A stretch of 64,000 nt of DNA from VRUE01 sp963701265. Its GTDB lineage: Bacteria > Actinomycetota > Thermoleophilia > Solirubrobacterales > 70-9. Where the stretch lies: positions 2,418,001 through 2,482,000 of the forward strand of contig OY969581.1 in assembly GCA_963701265.1 (NCBI GenBank), given 5' to 3'. Made by a program: the position numbers and the translations under genes. This document shows, piece by piece, positions 10,971 to 19,367 of this stretch (position 1 is its first letter; the number at the start of each line of letters is the position of its first letter). The notes beneath the pieces were generated by a model. The model was given only the letters and a program-made list of their open reading frames with translations, searched no databases and had not been told where the DNA came from.

Positions 10971-13250
10971 TTAGGCGAGGACCTTGAACTTGCGCTTCGC
11001 CGGGGTCGGGTCGATGTTCTTGCCCTTCACGGCCCGCACCTTGAAGACGTGCTTGCCGGGCTTCAGCGCTTTGTAGGTCTTAGGCGATTTGCAGGGCTTG
11101 AACTTCTTCTTGTCCAGCTTGCATTCGAACTTCGCGCCCTTCTCTTTCGAGGAGAAGGTGAACTTGGCCGTGGTGCCGCTGATCTTCGCCTTCTTGATCG
11201 TGGTTTGGAGCTCTTCTGACGGCGGGCACTTTGCGGCCTTGCCTTTGCAGTCCGGCTTGTCGCCCGGCTTCGAGTTGACGCCTTTGGCTTTTTTATCTTC
11301 CGGGTCGACGACGATCGCTGGGTCGGGGGGCGTGGTAGTCGTCGAAATCTCCGACGTCCCGCCAGCTGCACTCGTCTGCGTGGCGGCGATGATCGACCCA
11401 CCCCCGATCACCGGATAGCTCACTTTCCAATCGCCACTCCCATTGGCGACCGCTTCGCCCAGGAACAAGTTGATCTCGCCGGGTTCGGCGCTCGCCTTAT
11501 CGAAGACGCGGACGACGGCGCCGGGCAGAGCGGTGCCGCTGGCGCTCGACTGAACCGCCGTCGTGAACGTCGGCGGCTGGATGCCGCCATTGGTCGTCGC
11601 CCCGATCAGGTCGATGAAGAGGCCAACGTTTTTCTCGCCCCGGTTGCGGGCGATTTCGTTCTGGCTCGCCACTTCCTCTCCGGTGTTGTCGATCTCGATC
11701 GCATCGCCGCCGCTTTGGCGAATGTCGTTTTCGCTTTCGGGCGTGTTGCCGCCGATCTGGTTTTCGTTGGCATGGAGGAGCACGACCGGGGCCTGAAGGC
11801 GGATTCCCGCCGCACCGGATTTGACGATCGAGTTGCCGACGACCAGATTGCCTTCATCTTCGATGCGGATACCGTTGGCGGTCGAGTCTTCGATTTCGTT
11901 GTCTTCGATCAGGTTGGCGCCCGCCGCACTCGGCGCGACCGTGGTCTTGATGCCGAATTCCGCCCCTTCGATGAAGTTCTCCTTGATTTCGGTGCCGCCG
12001 AAGTGCGCCTCAATCCCAACGCCGCCCGCCATGTGGAGCACGTTCTTGTTCACCTGCACGGGAAGACTGTTGTTCGTGGTGATCAGGAAGACGCCGGTCC
12101 CAGGCGGGGTGACATCAACGCCCGTGGTCGCGGAGCCCATCGTGTTGCCGAGGGCTTTGAAGCCTTCGCCGTTTTCGAGGGTGATGCCCTGAGAGCCACC
12201 AGCGATGTAGTTGCCTTCACCGGGCGATTCGCCGCCGATCCTCGCGTCTTTGGCGCCGCCGACGAGGATGTTGAAGATCCCGTTGGCGCGAAGTGTCGTT
12301 CCGTCGGACGCGAGCCCGACGAAGTTGCCCCGGATCGCTGTCGGTCCGGTGGCCGGTTCCTCACCGGTGATGGACTCCCCGACCAGGTTGACGCCGGTCG
12401 AGATGACGCCCCCGGCAATCACGTTGCAGCCGCCGTCGCAAACAGTGCTCGTGAACGCCACCCCTTCGACCTTGGTGCCGACTTCGTTGCCGGTTGCTTC
12501 AAAGCCGTTGGCGTCGGTGATCTCGACGTTCTTGCCATTCGCCGCTGCGGTAACGCCATCGGCTTTGACGCCGAAGTAGTTGCCGAGGACTTTCGCGTTA
12601 CTTGCACCCTCGATGTCGAGGCCCTCGAAGGAGTTGTTGACGAAGACGTTGCCCTGCCCCGCCGCCGTGCCGCCGATCGTCGCGTTGTCCGAGTCGGGAT
12701 CGAGCCAGATACCCGTATTGCTACCACTGCCGTTGCCGCCATCGAGCTTCTCGCCGAGCCAGTTGTTGGAAGCGGAGAAGCTTTTCGAGCTGTTGACGAC
12801 TCTGATCCCGGTGGTCGCGCCGGTGATCGCCAGGCCACTGATTTCCACCGTGTCGGCGTTTTCGACGCTGAGGCCGTAGCTCAGAGCCGAGGCTTCGACG
12901 CCGGCGCAAGGACCGCCCTGGCCCACCTGGGTCGTGCACAAGCCCGCGTTGATGCCGACCGGGTTCGTAATCGCGGGCAGCACGCCGTTGGTGAGCGTCA
13001 CCGTGTCGGCGAGCTGGCCGTTGAAGGTTCCGTCGAACTGAATTTCGTCAACCACGAGAGTCGAGGCGTTCGACTCCTGGATCGCTGCGCGCAGGGTGCA
13101 TTTCCCGCCCGCCGTCACGCAGCCGCCGGTGCCGGGATTGGCGTCCGGTTCATCGAGCGTGCTGTCGACGGTGTACTGAACCGCCATCGCAGCGCTGGGC
13201 AGGGCGAGCAGGCAGCAAGCGGCAATCAGAAGCGAGACGAGGACTTTCAA
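10971..13250 (-). CDS. Exported right-handed beta-helix repeat protein with CSLREC-like N-terminus
   Basis: 759 residues. Signal peptide 1-23. An N-terminal segment YTVDSTLDEPDANPG then GKCTLRAAIQESN matches the CSLREC-type domain found on exported bacterial proteins. A long run of Asn/Gly-rich beta-helix turns follows (about 100-560, e.g. GNYFGVKADG and GNTMGSATTG). A linker then leads to a Lys-rich C-terminal module (about 690-759, FECKLDKKKFKPCKSP and GKHVFKVRAVKG, ending near DPTPAKRKF), a module I associate with Thermoleophilia surface proteins. TTG start with GGAGGG six bases upstream. Probably cell-surface binding or structural; no catalytic residues can be assigned. Confidence 0.85.
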   Translation of the reverse strand: MKVLVSLLIAACCLLALPSAAMAVQYTVDSTLDEPDANPGTGGCVTAGGKCTLRAAIQESNASTLVVDEIQFDGTFNGQLADTVTLTNGVLPAITNPVGINAGLCTTQVGQGGPCAGVEASALSYGLSVENADTVEISGLAITGATTGIRVVNSSKSFSASNNWLGEKLDGGNGSGSNTGIWLDPDSDNATIGGTAAGQGNVFVNNSFEGLDIEGASNAKVLGNYFGVKADGVTAAANGKNVEITDANGFEATGNEVGTKVEGVAFTSTVCDGGCNVIAGGVISTGVNLVGESITGEEPATGPTAIRGNFVGLASDGTTLRANGIFNILVGGAKDARIGGESPGEGNYIAGGSQGITLENGEGFKALGNTMGSATTGVDVTPPGTGVFLITTNNSLPVQVNKNVLHMAGGVGIEAHFGGTEIKENFIEGAEFGIKTTVAPSAAGANLIEDNEIEDSTANGIRIEDEGNLVVGNSIVKSGAAGIRLQAPVVLLHANENQIGGNTPESENDIRQSGGDAIEIDNTGEEVASQNEIARNRGEKNVGLFIDLIGATTNGGIQPPTFTTAVQSSASGTALPGAVVRVFDKASAEPGEINLFLGEAVANGSGDWKVSYPVIGGGSIIAATQTSAAGGTSEISTTTTPPDPAIVVDPEDKKAKGVNSKPGDKPDCKGKAAKCPPSEELQTTIKKAKISGTTAKFTFSSKEKGAKFECKLDKKKFKPCKSPKTYKALKPGKHVFKVRAVKGKNIDPTPAKRKFKVLA

Positions 13251-13361
13251 GCGACCCTCCAGGGCAGGCGAACGGACGAGATAGGCCGCGACCCTATCCA
13301 GCGCTCCGGCGAACTCAAGCTTCGTTAGCCAAAACGACCAAGGGCCAACCTGACTTTCTGA

Positions 13362-14111
13362 CTAGCCGCTGAACGGCAGACCCGGACCGCTGCGCTGCCA
13401 CTCGACCTGGCCCACGCCCTCCGTCGCGGAGCGGCCGACGACGTCGTCCCACTCGTGCAGCATCGCCTTCAGTCGGGCAACCGCCTCTGGCGGGTGAGCA
13501 GCGGCCTCGGCAGCTAGGGCCAGGGCCGACTCCTCGGTCGCGGCGGCGGGGGCGACGCGGTTGACGAGGCCGAGGCGCAGGGCCTCGTCGGCGCCGACGG
13601 TTCGCGAGGAGAGCAGCAGGTACTTGGCCGTGGCGAGGCCGCAGAGGGTGACCAGGCGGGCCGGGCCGACCGGCACGCCGAGCGCCGCGCCGGGGAAGCG
13701 CATGCGCAGGTTGGCACCGCCGACGCGCATGTCGCAGGCGACGGCGATCTCGGCGCCGCCGCCGACGACGTCGCCGTGGCAGCTGGCAACGGTCGGCTTG
13801 GGGAAGCCGACGATCTGGTCGTAGACGTCGGCGAAGAGCTGCATGCGGCGGACCTTGCCCTCCTCGTCGAGCTCCTCCTTGACGTCGGCGCCGGCCGAGA
13901 AGCCCATGTGGTCGGCGGAGCTGAAGACCAGCACCCGCACTGCCTCGTCGCCCCGCGCCACAGCCAGGTGCTCGAGGATCTCCAACAGCATCTGGGTGTC
14001 GATCGCGTTGCGCGACTTTGGGCGCTGCAGGCGCAGCACCGCCACGCCCCGCTCATCGACTTCGTAGCTCGTCACGGCCGTCTCGTCGCTCACGAGGCGC
14101 AATCTATTCAT
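13362..14111 (-). CDS. Enoyl-CoA hydratase/isomerase (crotonase) family protein
   Basis: 249 residues with the crotonase fold: SADHMGFSAGADVKEEL provides the CoA/oxyanion region, and GDVVGGGAEIAVACD the second oxyanion strand with the first canonical Glu. The second catalytic Glu region of true hydratases (PEI..G..PGAGGTQRL) reads here GAALGVPVGPARL, so that Glu and the GGTQRL motif are not kept; the reaction may be isomerisation, decarboxylation or another crotonase chemistry. The ATG overlaps the end of pth by 8 bp, so translation is probably coupled to pth, although no functional link is evident. Confidence 0.85.
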   Translation of the reverse strand: MNRLRLVSDETAVTSYEVDERGVAVLRLQRPKSRNAIDTQMLLEILEHLAVARGDEAVRVLVFSSADHMGFSAGADVKEELDEEGKVRRMQLFADVYDQIVGFPKPTVASCHGDVVGGGAEIAVACDMRVGGANLRMRFPGAALGVPVGPARLVTLCGLATAKYLLLSSRTVGADEALRLGLVNRVAPAAATEESALALAAEAAAHPPEAVARLKAMLHEWDDVVGRSATEGVGQVEWQRSGPGLPFSG

Positions 14112-14706
14112 CCAGCTGCGCGACCAGGGTCTCGGTCTCGTCGGCGGCCCGCTCGATCAATGCGGCGACCTGCTCGCGCGGCTCGCGGAAGCGGCCGAGC
14201 ACGTAGGAGGCGACGATCTCCGGGTCGGTCGAGTCGGGCCGGTCGACGCCAACCCGCACGCGCCAGAACTCGGCGTCGCCAAAACCGCGCTTGAGGCTCT
14301 TGAGGCCGTTGTGGCCGGCGAGTCCGCCACCGAGGCGGACGCGGACCTCGCCGAAGGGCAGATCGATCTCATCGTGGAGCGCGATCACCCGTTCGAGCGG
14401 CACGTGCAGCGAGCCGCGCGCCGGTCCGGCCGAGTCGCCGGAGACGTTCATCTGGGTCTGCGGCAGCAGAATCGCCACCCGTGGCCCGCCGGGGCCAACC
14501 CGTCCTTCGCTGAGCAGGCCGCCGAACTTCGCCTTCGCCCTGGGCAGGTCCCAGCGGCGCGAAAGCTCGGCGGCAACCTCGAAGCCGACGTTGTGACGGG
14601 TGGCGGCGTAGCGCTCACCCGGATTGCCGAGGCCGACGATCAGGATGCGATCGCCGGACTGCTCGTCCTCGCCGCTCTCGGACCGACGGCGGCGAAAGAT
14701 CGACAG
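14104..14706 (-). CDS. pth: Peptidyl-tRNA hydrolase, apparent CTG start
   Basis: Releases tRNA from prematurely dropped peptidyl-tRNA. Visible family residues: VGLGNPGERYAATRHNVGF with the catalytic His, QTQMNVSG, HDEIDLPFG with the catalytic Asp, and GGLAGHNGLKS. The N-terminal third has no ATG, GTG or TTG in frame back to the rplY stop. The best start is the CTG at 14704-14706, six bases after GGGGAG; it gives LSIFRRRRSESGED ahead of the core and 200 residues, a normal length. The rplY TAG (14710-14712) is in the same frame. The 3' end overlaps the crotonase gene by 8 bp. Confidence 0.9.
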   Translation of the reverse strand: MSIFRRRRSESGEDEQSGDRILIVGLGNPGERYAATRHNVGFEVAAELSRRWDLPRAKAKFGGLLSEGRVGPGGPRVAILLPQTQMNVSGDSAGPARGSLHVPLERVIALHDEIDLPFGEVRVRLGGGLAGHNGLKSLKRGFGDAEFWRVRVGVDRPDSTDPEIVASYVLGRFREPREQVAALIERAADETETLVAQLDE

Positions 14707-14709
14707 GAG

Positions 14710-15396
14710 CTACTCCCCGCCGGAGTCGCCCGAATCGCCGTCGCCCGAATCGCCATCCTCGGCGGCGGCCTCGCCGTCCTCACCGATCAGCTCGGTCTCC
14801 TCCTCGACGGCGGGCTCGGGCTCTTCCTCGACGCGCGGCGGCGAGAGGGTGGCGATGGTGACCTCGTCGGGGTCATCGGCGACGAGGGTGACGCCCTCGG
14901 GCACGACCAGCGAGGAGAGCTGCAAGGTGTCGTTGATCTCCATCGCCGAGACATCGGCGACGATGCGGTCCGGAATCTCGGTCGGCAGTGCTTCGACCGT
15001 GACCTCGCGGGTGACGTGCTCGAGCACCCCGCCGCCCTTGACGCCGGGCGCGGTCTCGGCTCCCTCGAGCTCGATCGCGACCTCGGCCTGGATTGCCTCG
15101 TCGAGGCGCACCTCCTGCAGGTCGATGTGCTGGAGGCTGCCGCGAACCGGGTGCAGCTGCTGCTCCTTGACCACGACGGGGACAGCCTTGACGCCCTCGA
15201 TCTCCAGATCGAAGAGAGCGGCGCCTTCGCCGAGCACGTTGCGGACGTCGCGTTCGGCCACCTGGAAGGCGCTTGCCTCCGAGCCGCCGCTGTAGACGAC
15301 GCCGGGCACCAGGCCCTCGCGCCGCAGGCGGCGGGAGGTGCGGGAGCCGAAATCGCTGCGCGGGGCAGCCTTGAGAGTTTCGCGTCCTTTGGCCAT
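14710..15396 (-). CDS. rplY: 50S ribosomal protein L25 (CTC/TL5 type)
   Basis: 5S rRNA-binding protein of the general-stress CTC family. Start chosen at the ATG giving MAKGRETLKAAPRSDFG, since the conserved L25 domain begins there (LRREGLVPGVVYSGG, QHIDLQEV); a longer upstream reading has no homology-like sequence and would consume the divergent promoter. The N-terminal L25 domain (about 1-95) is followed by the TL5-like beta domain (about 100-185, VPEGVTLVADD) and an acidic Glu/Asp/Gly/Ser tail. 228 residues. Adjacent pth is the common partner. It is divergent from the UbiB-like gene. Confidence 0.95.
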   Translation of the reverse strand: MAKGRETLKAAPRSDFGSRTSRRLRREGLVPGVVYSGGSEASAFQVAERDVRNVLGEGAALFDLEIEGVKAVPVVVKEQQLHPVRGSLQHIDLQEVRLDEAIQAEVAIELEGAETAPGVKGGGVLEHVTREVTVEALPTEIPDRIVADVSAMEINDTLQLSSLVVPEGVTLVADDPDEVTIATLSPPRVEEEPEPAVEEETELIGEDGEAAAEDGDSGDGDSGDSGGE

Positions 15397-15454
15397 TCGG
15401 ACGGGAGAGGATAGAGAAAGAGGCGAATTCGGAACCTGTGGCAACCTTGGGCGC

Positions 15455-16888
15455 GTGAGTGAGGACTCGAAGATCCCCAAGGGACGCGTGCGGCGCTCGG
15501 CCAAGCTGGGCTCGATCGTAGGCGTTCAGGGGGCCCGTTACGCGGGCACGAAGGCGACCAACGTCGGCCGCTCTGAGGAGTCGAGCAAGGAGCGGCTCGA
15601 GCAGCGCCACCTCGAGACGGCGATGAAGATGGTCGGGGCGCTGGGCCAGATGAAGGGCGCGGCGATGAAGCTCGGGCAGTTCGCCTCCTTCATCGACACC
15701 GAGTTCATCCCCGACGAGTACCGCGAGATCTACCAGGAGCAGTTGGCCAAGCTGCGCACCGATGCGCCGGCGATGCCCTGGGAGAAAGTCGAGAAGGTGC
15801 TGGAGGAGGAGTACGACGGCGAACCGCTCTCCGAGTTCTTCACCGAGTTCGAGCAGGAGGCCTTCGCCGCGGCCTCGATCGGCCAGGTCCACCGCGCCGA
15901 GCTGCTCGACGGCAGGCAGGTGGCGGTGAAGATCCAGTACCCGGGCATCGCCGAGGCGCTCGACGCCGACCTGCGCAACGCCGGCACCGTCGTCCGCCTG
16001 GCCCGCGCCCTCGCCCCCGGCCTCGACGCCAAGGCGATCGCCAAAGAGCTGCGCGAACGGGTGATGGAGGAGCTCGACTACGAGTACGAGGCGCAGAACC
16101 AGCGCACCTTCTCGCGCGCCTACCGCGACCACCCCTTCATCTACGTGCCGGAAGTGATCACGCGGCTCTCGCGGCGGCGCGTCCTGGTCACCGAGCTGGT
16201 CGAGGGGCTCGGCTTCGAGCAGGTAAAGGCGCTGCCGCACGAGGAGCGCAGCCGCTTCGGCGAGATCGTCTTCCGCGGCAGCTTCGGCTCGATCTACCAC
16301 CTGCAGCACTTCAACGCCGACCCCCACCCCGGCAACTACATCCTGCTCGCCGACGGCCGCGTCGCCTTCCTCGACTTCGGCATGACCAAGAAGCTCGACC
16401 ACGAGCAGATCGTGCTCGAGCAGCGCGCCTTCGACGCCGCCTCGCGCGAGGACCCCGAGGCGTTCCGCCAGGCCCTGCACGACCTCGGCTTCATCAAGAA
16501 CCCCTCCAAGCTCGATGCCGAGCGGCTGCTCGAGCACATGCGCGCCGTCGGCGGCTGGTACATCGAAGACCGCGAGATCGAGATCAGCGCCAAACGGGTG
16601 ATGAAGATCATCGAGTCGACCAACGACCCGCGCTCGGAGTACTACGACCTGATGCGGCGCGAGGCGATGCCGGCCGACGAGCTGATGGGACGGCGGATGG
16701 AAATCGGCGTCGTCGCCGTGCTCGGCCAACTGGGGGCGAAGCGCAACTGGCACCAGATCATGCGCGAGTGGATCTACGCCGACCCGCCGGCGACGCCGCT
16801 GGGCGAGGAGGAGTGGGAGTACTTCGAGGGAAGAGGCGTGATGCAGATGCCGATAATCGAGCGGTCGCTGGAAGGAGAGCAGCAATGA
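15455..16888 (+). CDS. UbiB/ABC1/AarF-family atypical kinase
   Basis: 477 residues from the GTG at 15455; an upstream ATG in the same frame would run antisense into rplY. Protein-kinase-like fold with ABC1 features: KGAAMKLGQFAS (KxGQ-like motif), the Ala-rich nucleotide loop AAASIGQVHRA (about 138), VAVKIQYPGI with the Lys, FNADPHPGNYILL (about 287) and VAFLDFGMTKKL (metal-binding DFG). The family supports isoprenoid-quinone or lipid metabolism through ATPase activity; the substrate here is unknown. The stop overlaps the next start as ATGA. Confidence 0.92.
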   Translation: MSEDSKIPKGRVRRSAKLGSIVGVQGARYAGTKATNVGRSEESSKERLEQRHLETAMKMVGALGQMKGAAMKLGQFASFIDTEFIPDEYREIYQEQLAKLRTDAPAMPWEKVEKVLEEEYDGEPLSEFFTEFEQEAFAAASIGQVHRAELLDGRQVAVKIQYPGIAEALDADLRNAGTVVRLARALAPGLDAKAIAKELRERVMEELDYEYEAQNQRTFSRAYRDHPFIYVPEVITRLSRRRVLVTELVEGLGFEQVKALPHEERSRFGEIVFRGSFGSIYHLQHFNADPHPGNYILLADGRVAFLDFGMTKKLDHEQIVLEQRAFDAASREDPEAFRQALHDLGFIKNPSKLDAERLLEHMRAVGGWYIEDREIEISAKRVMKIIESTNDPRSEYYDLMRREAMPADELMGRRMEIGVVAVLGQLGAKRNWHQIMREWIYADPPATPLGEEEWEYFEGRGVMQMPIIERSLEGEQQ

Positions 16889-17742
16889 GCAAGATTCGGC
16901 GCGGTTGGGATCTGACCAAGAAGAGCTGGGGCGTGCTGCGCGAGAACCCAGCGCTGCTGCGCTTTCCCCTCTACGGCGGCGCCGCCACGATCGTCTGCGC
17001 GATCGTCGTCGTCGGCCCCGGCATCTACCTGATCGAGGACGACCAGACGATCTTCGGCGGCGCCCTGGCGGTTATCGGCTTCTACCTGCTGGCCCTGATC
17101 GGCACCTACTTCAGCGTCGGTCTCGCCGCCGCCGCGGACATGGTCTTCCGCGGCGAGCAGGCGAGCGTCGGCAACGGACTGGCGGTTGCGCGCACGCGCC
17201 TCTCGGCGATCGCAGGTTGGGCCGCGGTCTCGACCACGATCGGCCTCGCGCTCAGCGCCCTCGAGAATCAGGGCGTCCTAGGCCAGATCGCCGGCCGCCT
17301 ACTCGCGATCGGCTGGTCGCTGATCACCTTCCTCGCCGTGCCGGTGATCGCGATCGAGGGGACCGGGCCGCTGGAGACGCTGAAGCGCTCCGCCAGCCTC
17401 TTCAAATCACGCTGGGGCGCCCAGGTGACCGGCAACATCGCAATCGGCGGCGCCGTCTTCCTCTTCGGCGTGCTGCCCTCGGCGCTGCTGATCTTCGCCG
17501 GCTTCCTGATCTGGGCCTCGGCCAGCTTCGCCGGCGCCCTGCTCCTGGTCCTCGGCGTGATTGGCCTGGCGATCTCGATGCTGGTCTCCAGCGCCCTCAG
17601 CAACATCTTCGGCGTCGCCCTCTACCGCTACGCCCTCGACGGCCAGGCGGTCGGCGGCTTCACCGCCGAGGAGCTCAACTCCGCGGTCAGGAACAAAGGC
17701 GGCCGCAACGCGCCGCCGACGGCAACGCCGGGCACCATCTGA
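16885..17742 (+). CDS. DUF6159-like polytopic membrane protein
   Basis: 285 residues, beginning RRGWDLTKKSWGVLRENP and followed by about six hydrophobic helices. This opening (GW.L...SW..L....L..FP) is typical of the DUF6159 family. Start is the ATG that overlaps the UbiB-like stop by 4 bp, so translation is coupled. Function unknown; pairing with an ABC1 kinase suggests a shared membrane-lipid role (inference). The gene ends 3 bp before the ABC ATPase. Confidence 0.8.
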   Translation: MSKIRRGWDLTKKSWGVLRENPALLRFPLYGGAATIVCAIVVVGPGIYLIEDDQTIFGGALAVIGFYLLALIGTYFSVGLAAAADMVFRGEQASVGNGLAVARTRLSAIAGWAAVSTTIGLALSALENQGVLGQIAGRLLAIGWSLITFLAVPVIAIEGTGPLETLKRSASLFKSRWGAQVTGNIAIGGAVFLFGVLPSALLIFAGFLIWASASFAGALLLVLGVIGLAISMLVSSALSNIFGVALYRYALDGQAVGGFTAEELNSAVRNKGGRNAPPTATPGTI

Positions 17743-17745
17743 TCA

Positions 17746-18642
17746 GTGCCTGAGCTGGAGGTCCGCAGCCTCAGCAAGCGCTACGGCAAGACCGTCGCCG
17801 TCGACGATCTCTCCTTCTCGGTCGACGCCGGCCAGGTGACCGGGTTCCTCGGCCCCAACGGGGCTGGCAAGACGACGACGATGAGGGCGCTGCTGGGGCT
17901 GGTCAAACCGAGCACAGGGGAAGCCCTGGTCGAAGGCCGGGCCCCGGCCGAGATGACAGACCCGCTGAGAACGATCGGCGCCGCGCTTGAGGCGACCGCC
18001 TTTCACCCCGGGCGCAGCGGCCGCAACCACCTGCGGGTCCTGGCCGCCTCAGCCGGAATCGCCACGCCTCGGGTCGAGGAGGTACTCGAGATGGTCGAGC
18101 TGACCGGCTCGGCCGAGCGGCGGGTCAAGGGCTACTCGCTGGGCATGCGCCAGCGGCTGGCGCTGGCCGCCGCCCTGCTCGGCGAGCCGCGCATCTTGAT
18201 CCTCGACGAGCCGGCCAACGGGCTCGACCCACAGGGAATGCGCTGGCTTCGCGACCTGCTGCGAGAGCAGGCCGCCGCCGGCTGCACCGTGCTCGTCTCC
18301 AGCCACCTGCTCGCCGAGGTCGCCCAGACCGCCGATGAGCTGATCGTGATCCGCGACGGCAAGCTCGTCGCCAAGGCCTCGCTCGATGAGTTCACCACCG
18401 GCCCGGCCAGCCAGATGCGGGTGCGCTGCTCGGACCCCGAGGCTCTCGCCGCTGCGCTGACAAAGCAGGGGGCGAGCATTGAGCGCGATGGCGAGGGAGT
18501 CCTGCTGGTGGGCAAAGTCGACGGTACGAAGATCGGCGACCTGGCGGCGGCCGGGAGGATCGCGATCTATGAACTGGCTCCGCTGCGCTCCAGCCTCGAG
18601 GAGCGCTTCCTCGCGCTGACCGGCGAGGAGACGGTCCAGTGA
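17746..18642 (+). CDS. ABC transporter ATP-binding protein
   Basis: 298 residues, GTG start. Walker A GPNGAGKTTTMRA, Q-loop region, signature YSLGMRQRLALA, Walker B ILILDEPANGLDP, and the H-loop in LVSSHLLAEV. The C-terminal extension (about 215-298) is like that of exporter ATPases of the CcmA/YhaQ type. It pairs with the ABC-2 permease that starts within its stop codon. The substrate cannot be inferred; such pairs often handle lipids, antibiotics or peptides. Confidence 0.93.
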   Translation: MPELEVRSLSKRYGKTVAVDDLSFSVDAGQVTGFLGPNGAGKTTTMRALLGLVKPSTGEALVEGRAPAEMTDPLRTIGAALEATAFHPGRSGRNHLRVLAASAGIATPRVEEVLEMVELTGSAERRVKGYSLGMRQRLALAAALLGEPRILILDEPANGLDPQGMRWLRDLLREQAAAGCTVLVSSHLLAEVAQTADELIVIRDGKLVAKASLDEFTTGPASQMRVRCSDPEALAAALTKQGASIERDGEGVLLVGKVDGTKIGDLAAAGRIAIYELAPLRSSLEERFLALTGEETVQ

Positions 18643-19367
18643 GATTGGTGCGAGCCGAGGCGCTGAAGCTGAGCACGATCCGCACCACCTGGCTGATGCT
18701 GGGCGTGGGGCTGCTCGTCGAGGGGCTCTTCGCCGTTCTCTACGTCGGTCTCGCCTCACTGACGGAGATCGGCCCGATCGTCGAAGTCGAGACCGGGACC
18801 GGGCTGCTGATGCTGATGGTGCTCGTGCTCGGCGTGCTGACGATCACCACGGAGTTCCGCCACGGCACCGCCGGCACGACCTTCCTCTCGGCGCCGCGAC
18901 GCTACCCGGTGATGCTGGCGAAGCTGGCTGCAGTGCTCGCCGCGGGAGTTCTCGCCGGTCTTGCCTTCGTCGTCGTCAACGCCGGGCTGGCACTGCCCTT
19001 GTTCTCATCGCGGGAAGGGAGCCTGCCGCCGGCCGACGAGATCGCCTCGGTCTACGCCGGCGTCGTCGCTTCCTTCGCCCTGCTCTGCGCCTTCGGCCTC
19101 GGCGTCGGCGCGATCGTCCGCAACCAGGTCGGCGCGATCATCGCGGCGCTGGCCTTCTTCTTCGTCCTCTCACCGCTGCCGGAACTGCTCCCCGGCAACA
19201 TCGGCGACTACTTCCCGGCGCAGGCGATCGGCTCGCTGCACGGGTTGCCGGAGGCGACCGAAGAAGGGCTCGGCCAGGTCGCCGGCGGCTTCGTGCTCGC
19301 CGCCTGGTCGGCCGCGCTCTTCCTGATCGGCACGGCCCTGATCGGCCGCCGCGACCTCAACGAATAG
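18639..19367 (+). CDS. ABC-2 type transporter permease
   Basis: 242 residues, six predicted helices, with the typical cytosolic N-terminus RAEALKLSTIRTTWLML and, after helix 2, TTEFRHGTAGTTFLSAP, the conserved ABC-2 loop. The GTG start overlaps the ATPase stop (GTGA). Its own 3' end overlaps the convergent GDPD gene by 11 bp, leaving no room for a terminator. Confidence 0.88.
   Translation: MRLVRAEALKLSTIRTTWLMLGVGLLVEGLFAVLYVGLASLTEIGPIVEVETGTGLLMLMVLVLGVLTITTEFRHGTAGTTFLSAPRRYPVMLAKLAAVLAAGVLAGLAFVVVNAGLALPLFSSREGSLPPADEIASVYAGVVASFALLCAFGLGVGAIVRNQVGAIIAALAFFFVLSPLPELLPGNIGDYFPAQAIGSLHGLPEATEEGLGQVAGGFVLAAWSAALFLIGTALIGRRDLNE

Noticed and set aside
11715..13328. 537-codon open frame on the plus strand
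   Set aside because: Antisense to the beta-helix protein, which has a signal peptide and Shine-Dalgarno on its own strand.
14873..16885. 670-codon open frame on the minus strand
   Set aside because: Antisense to the UbiB-like gene; His/Leu/Val-rich composition is typical of a reversed high-GC frame, and the rplY frame is the real one at its end.
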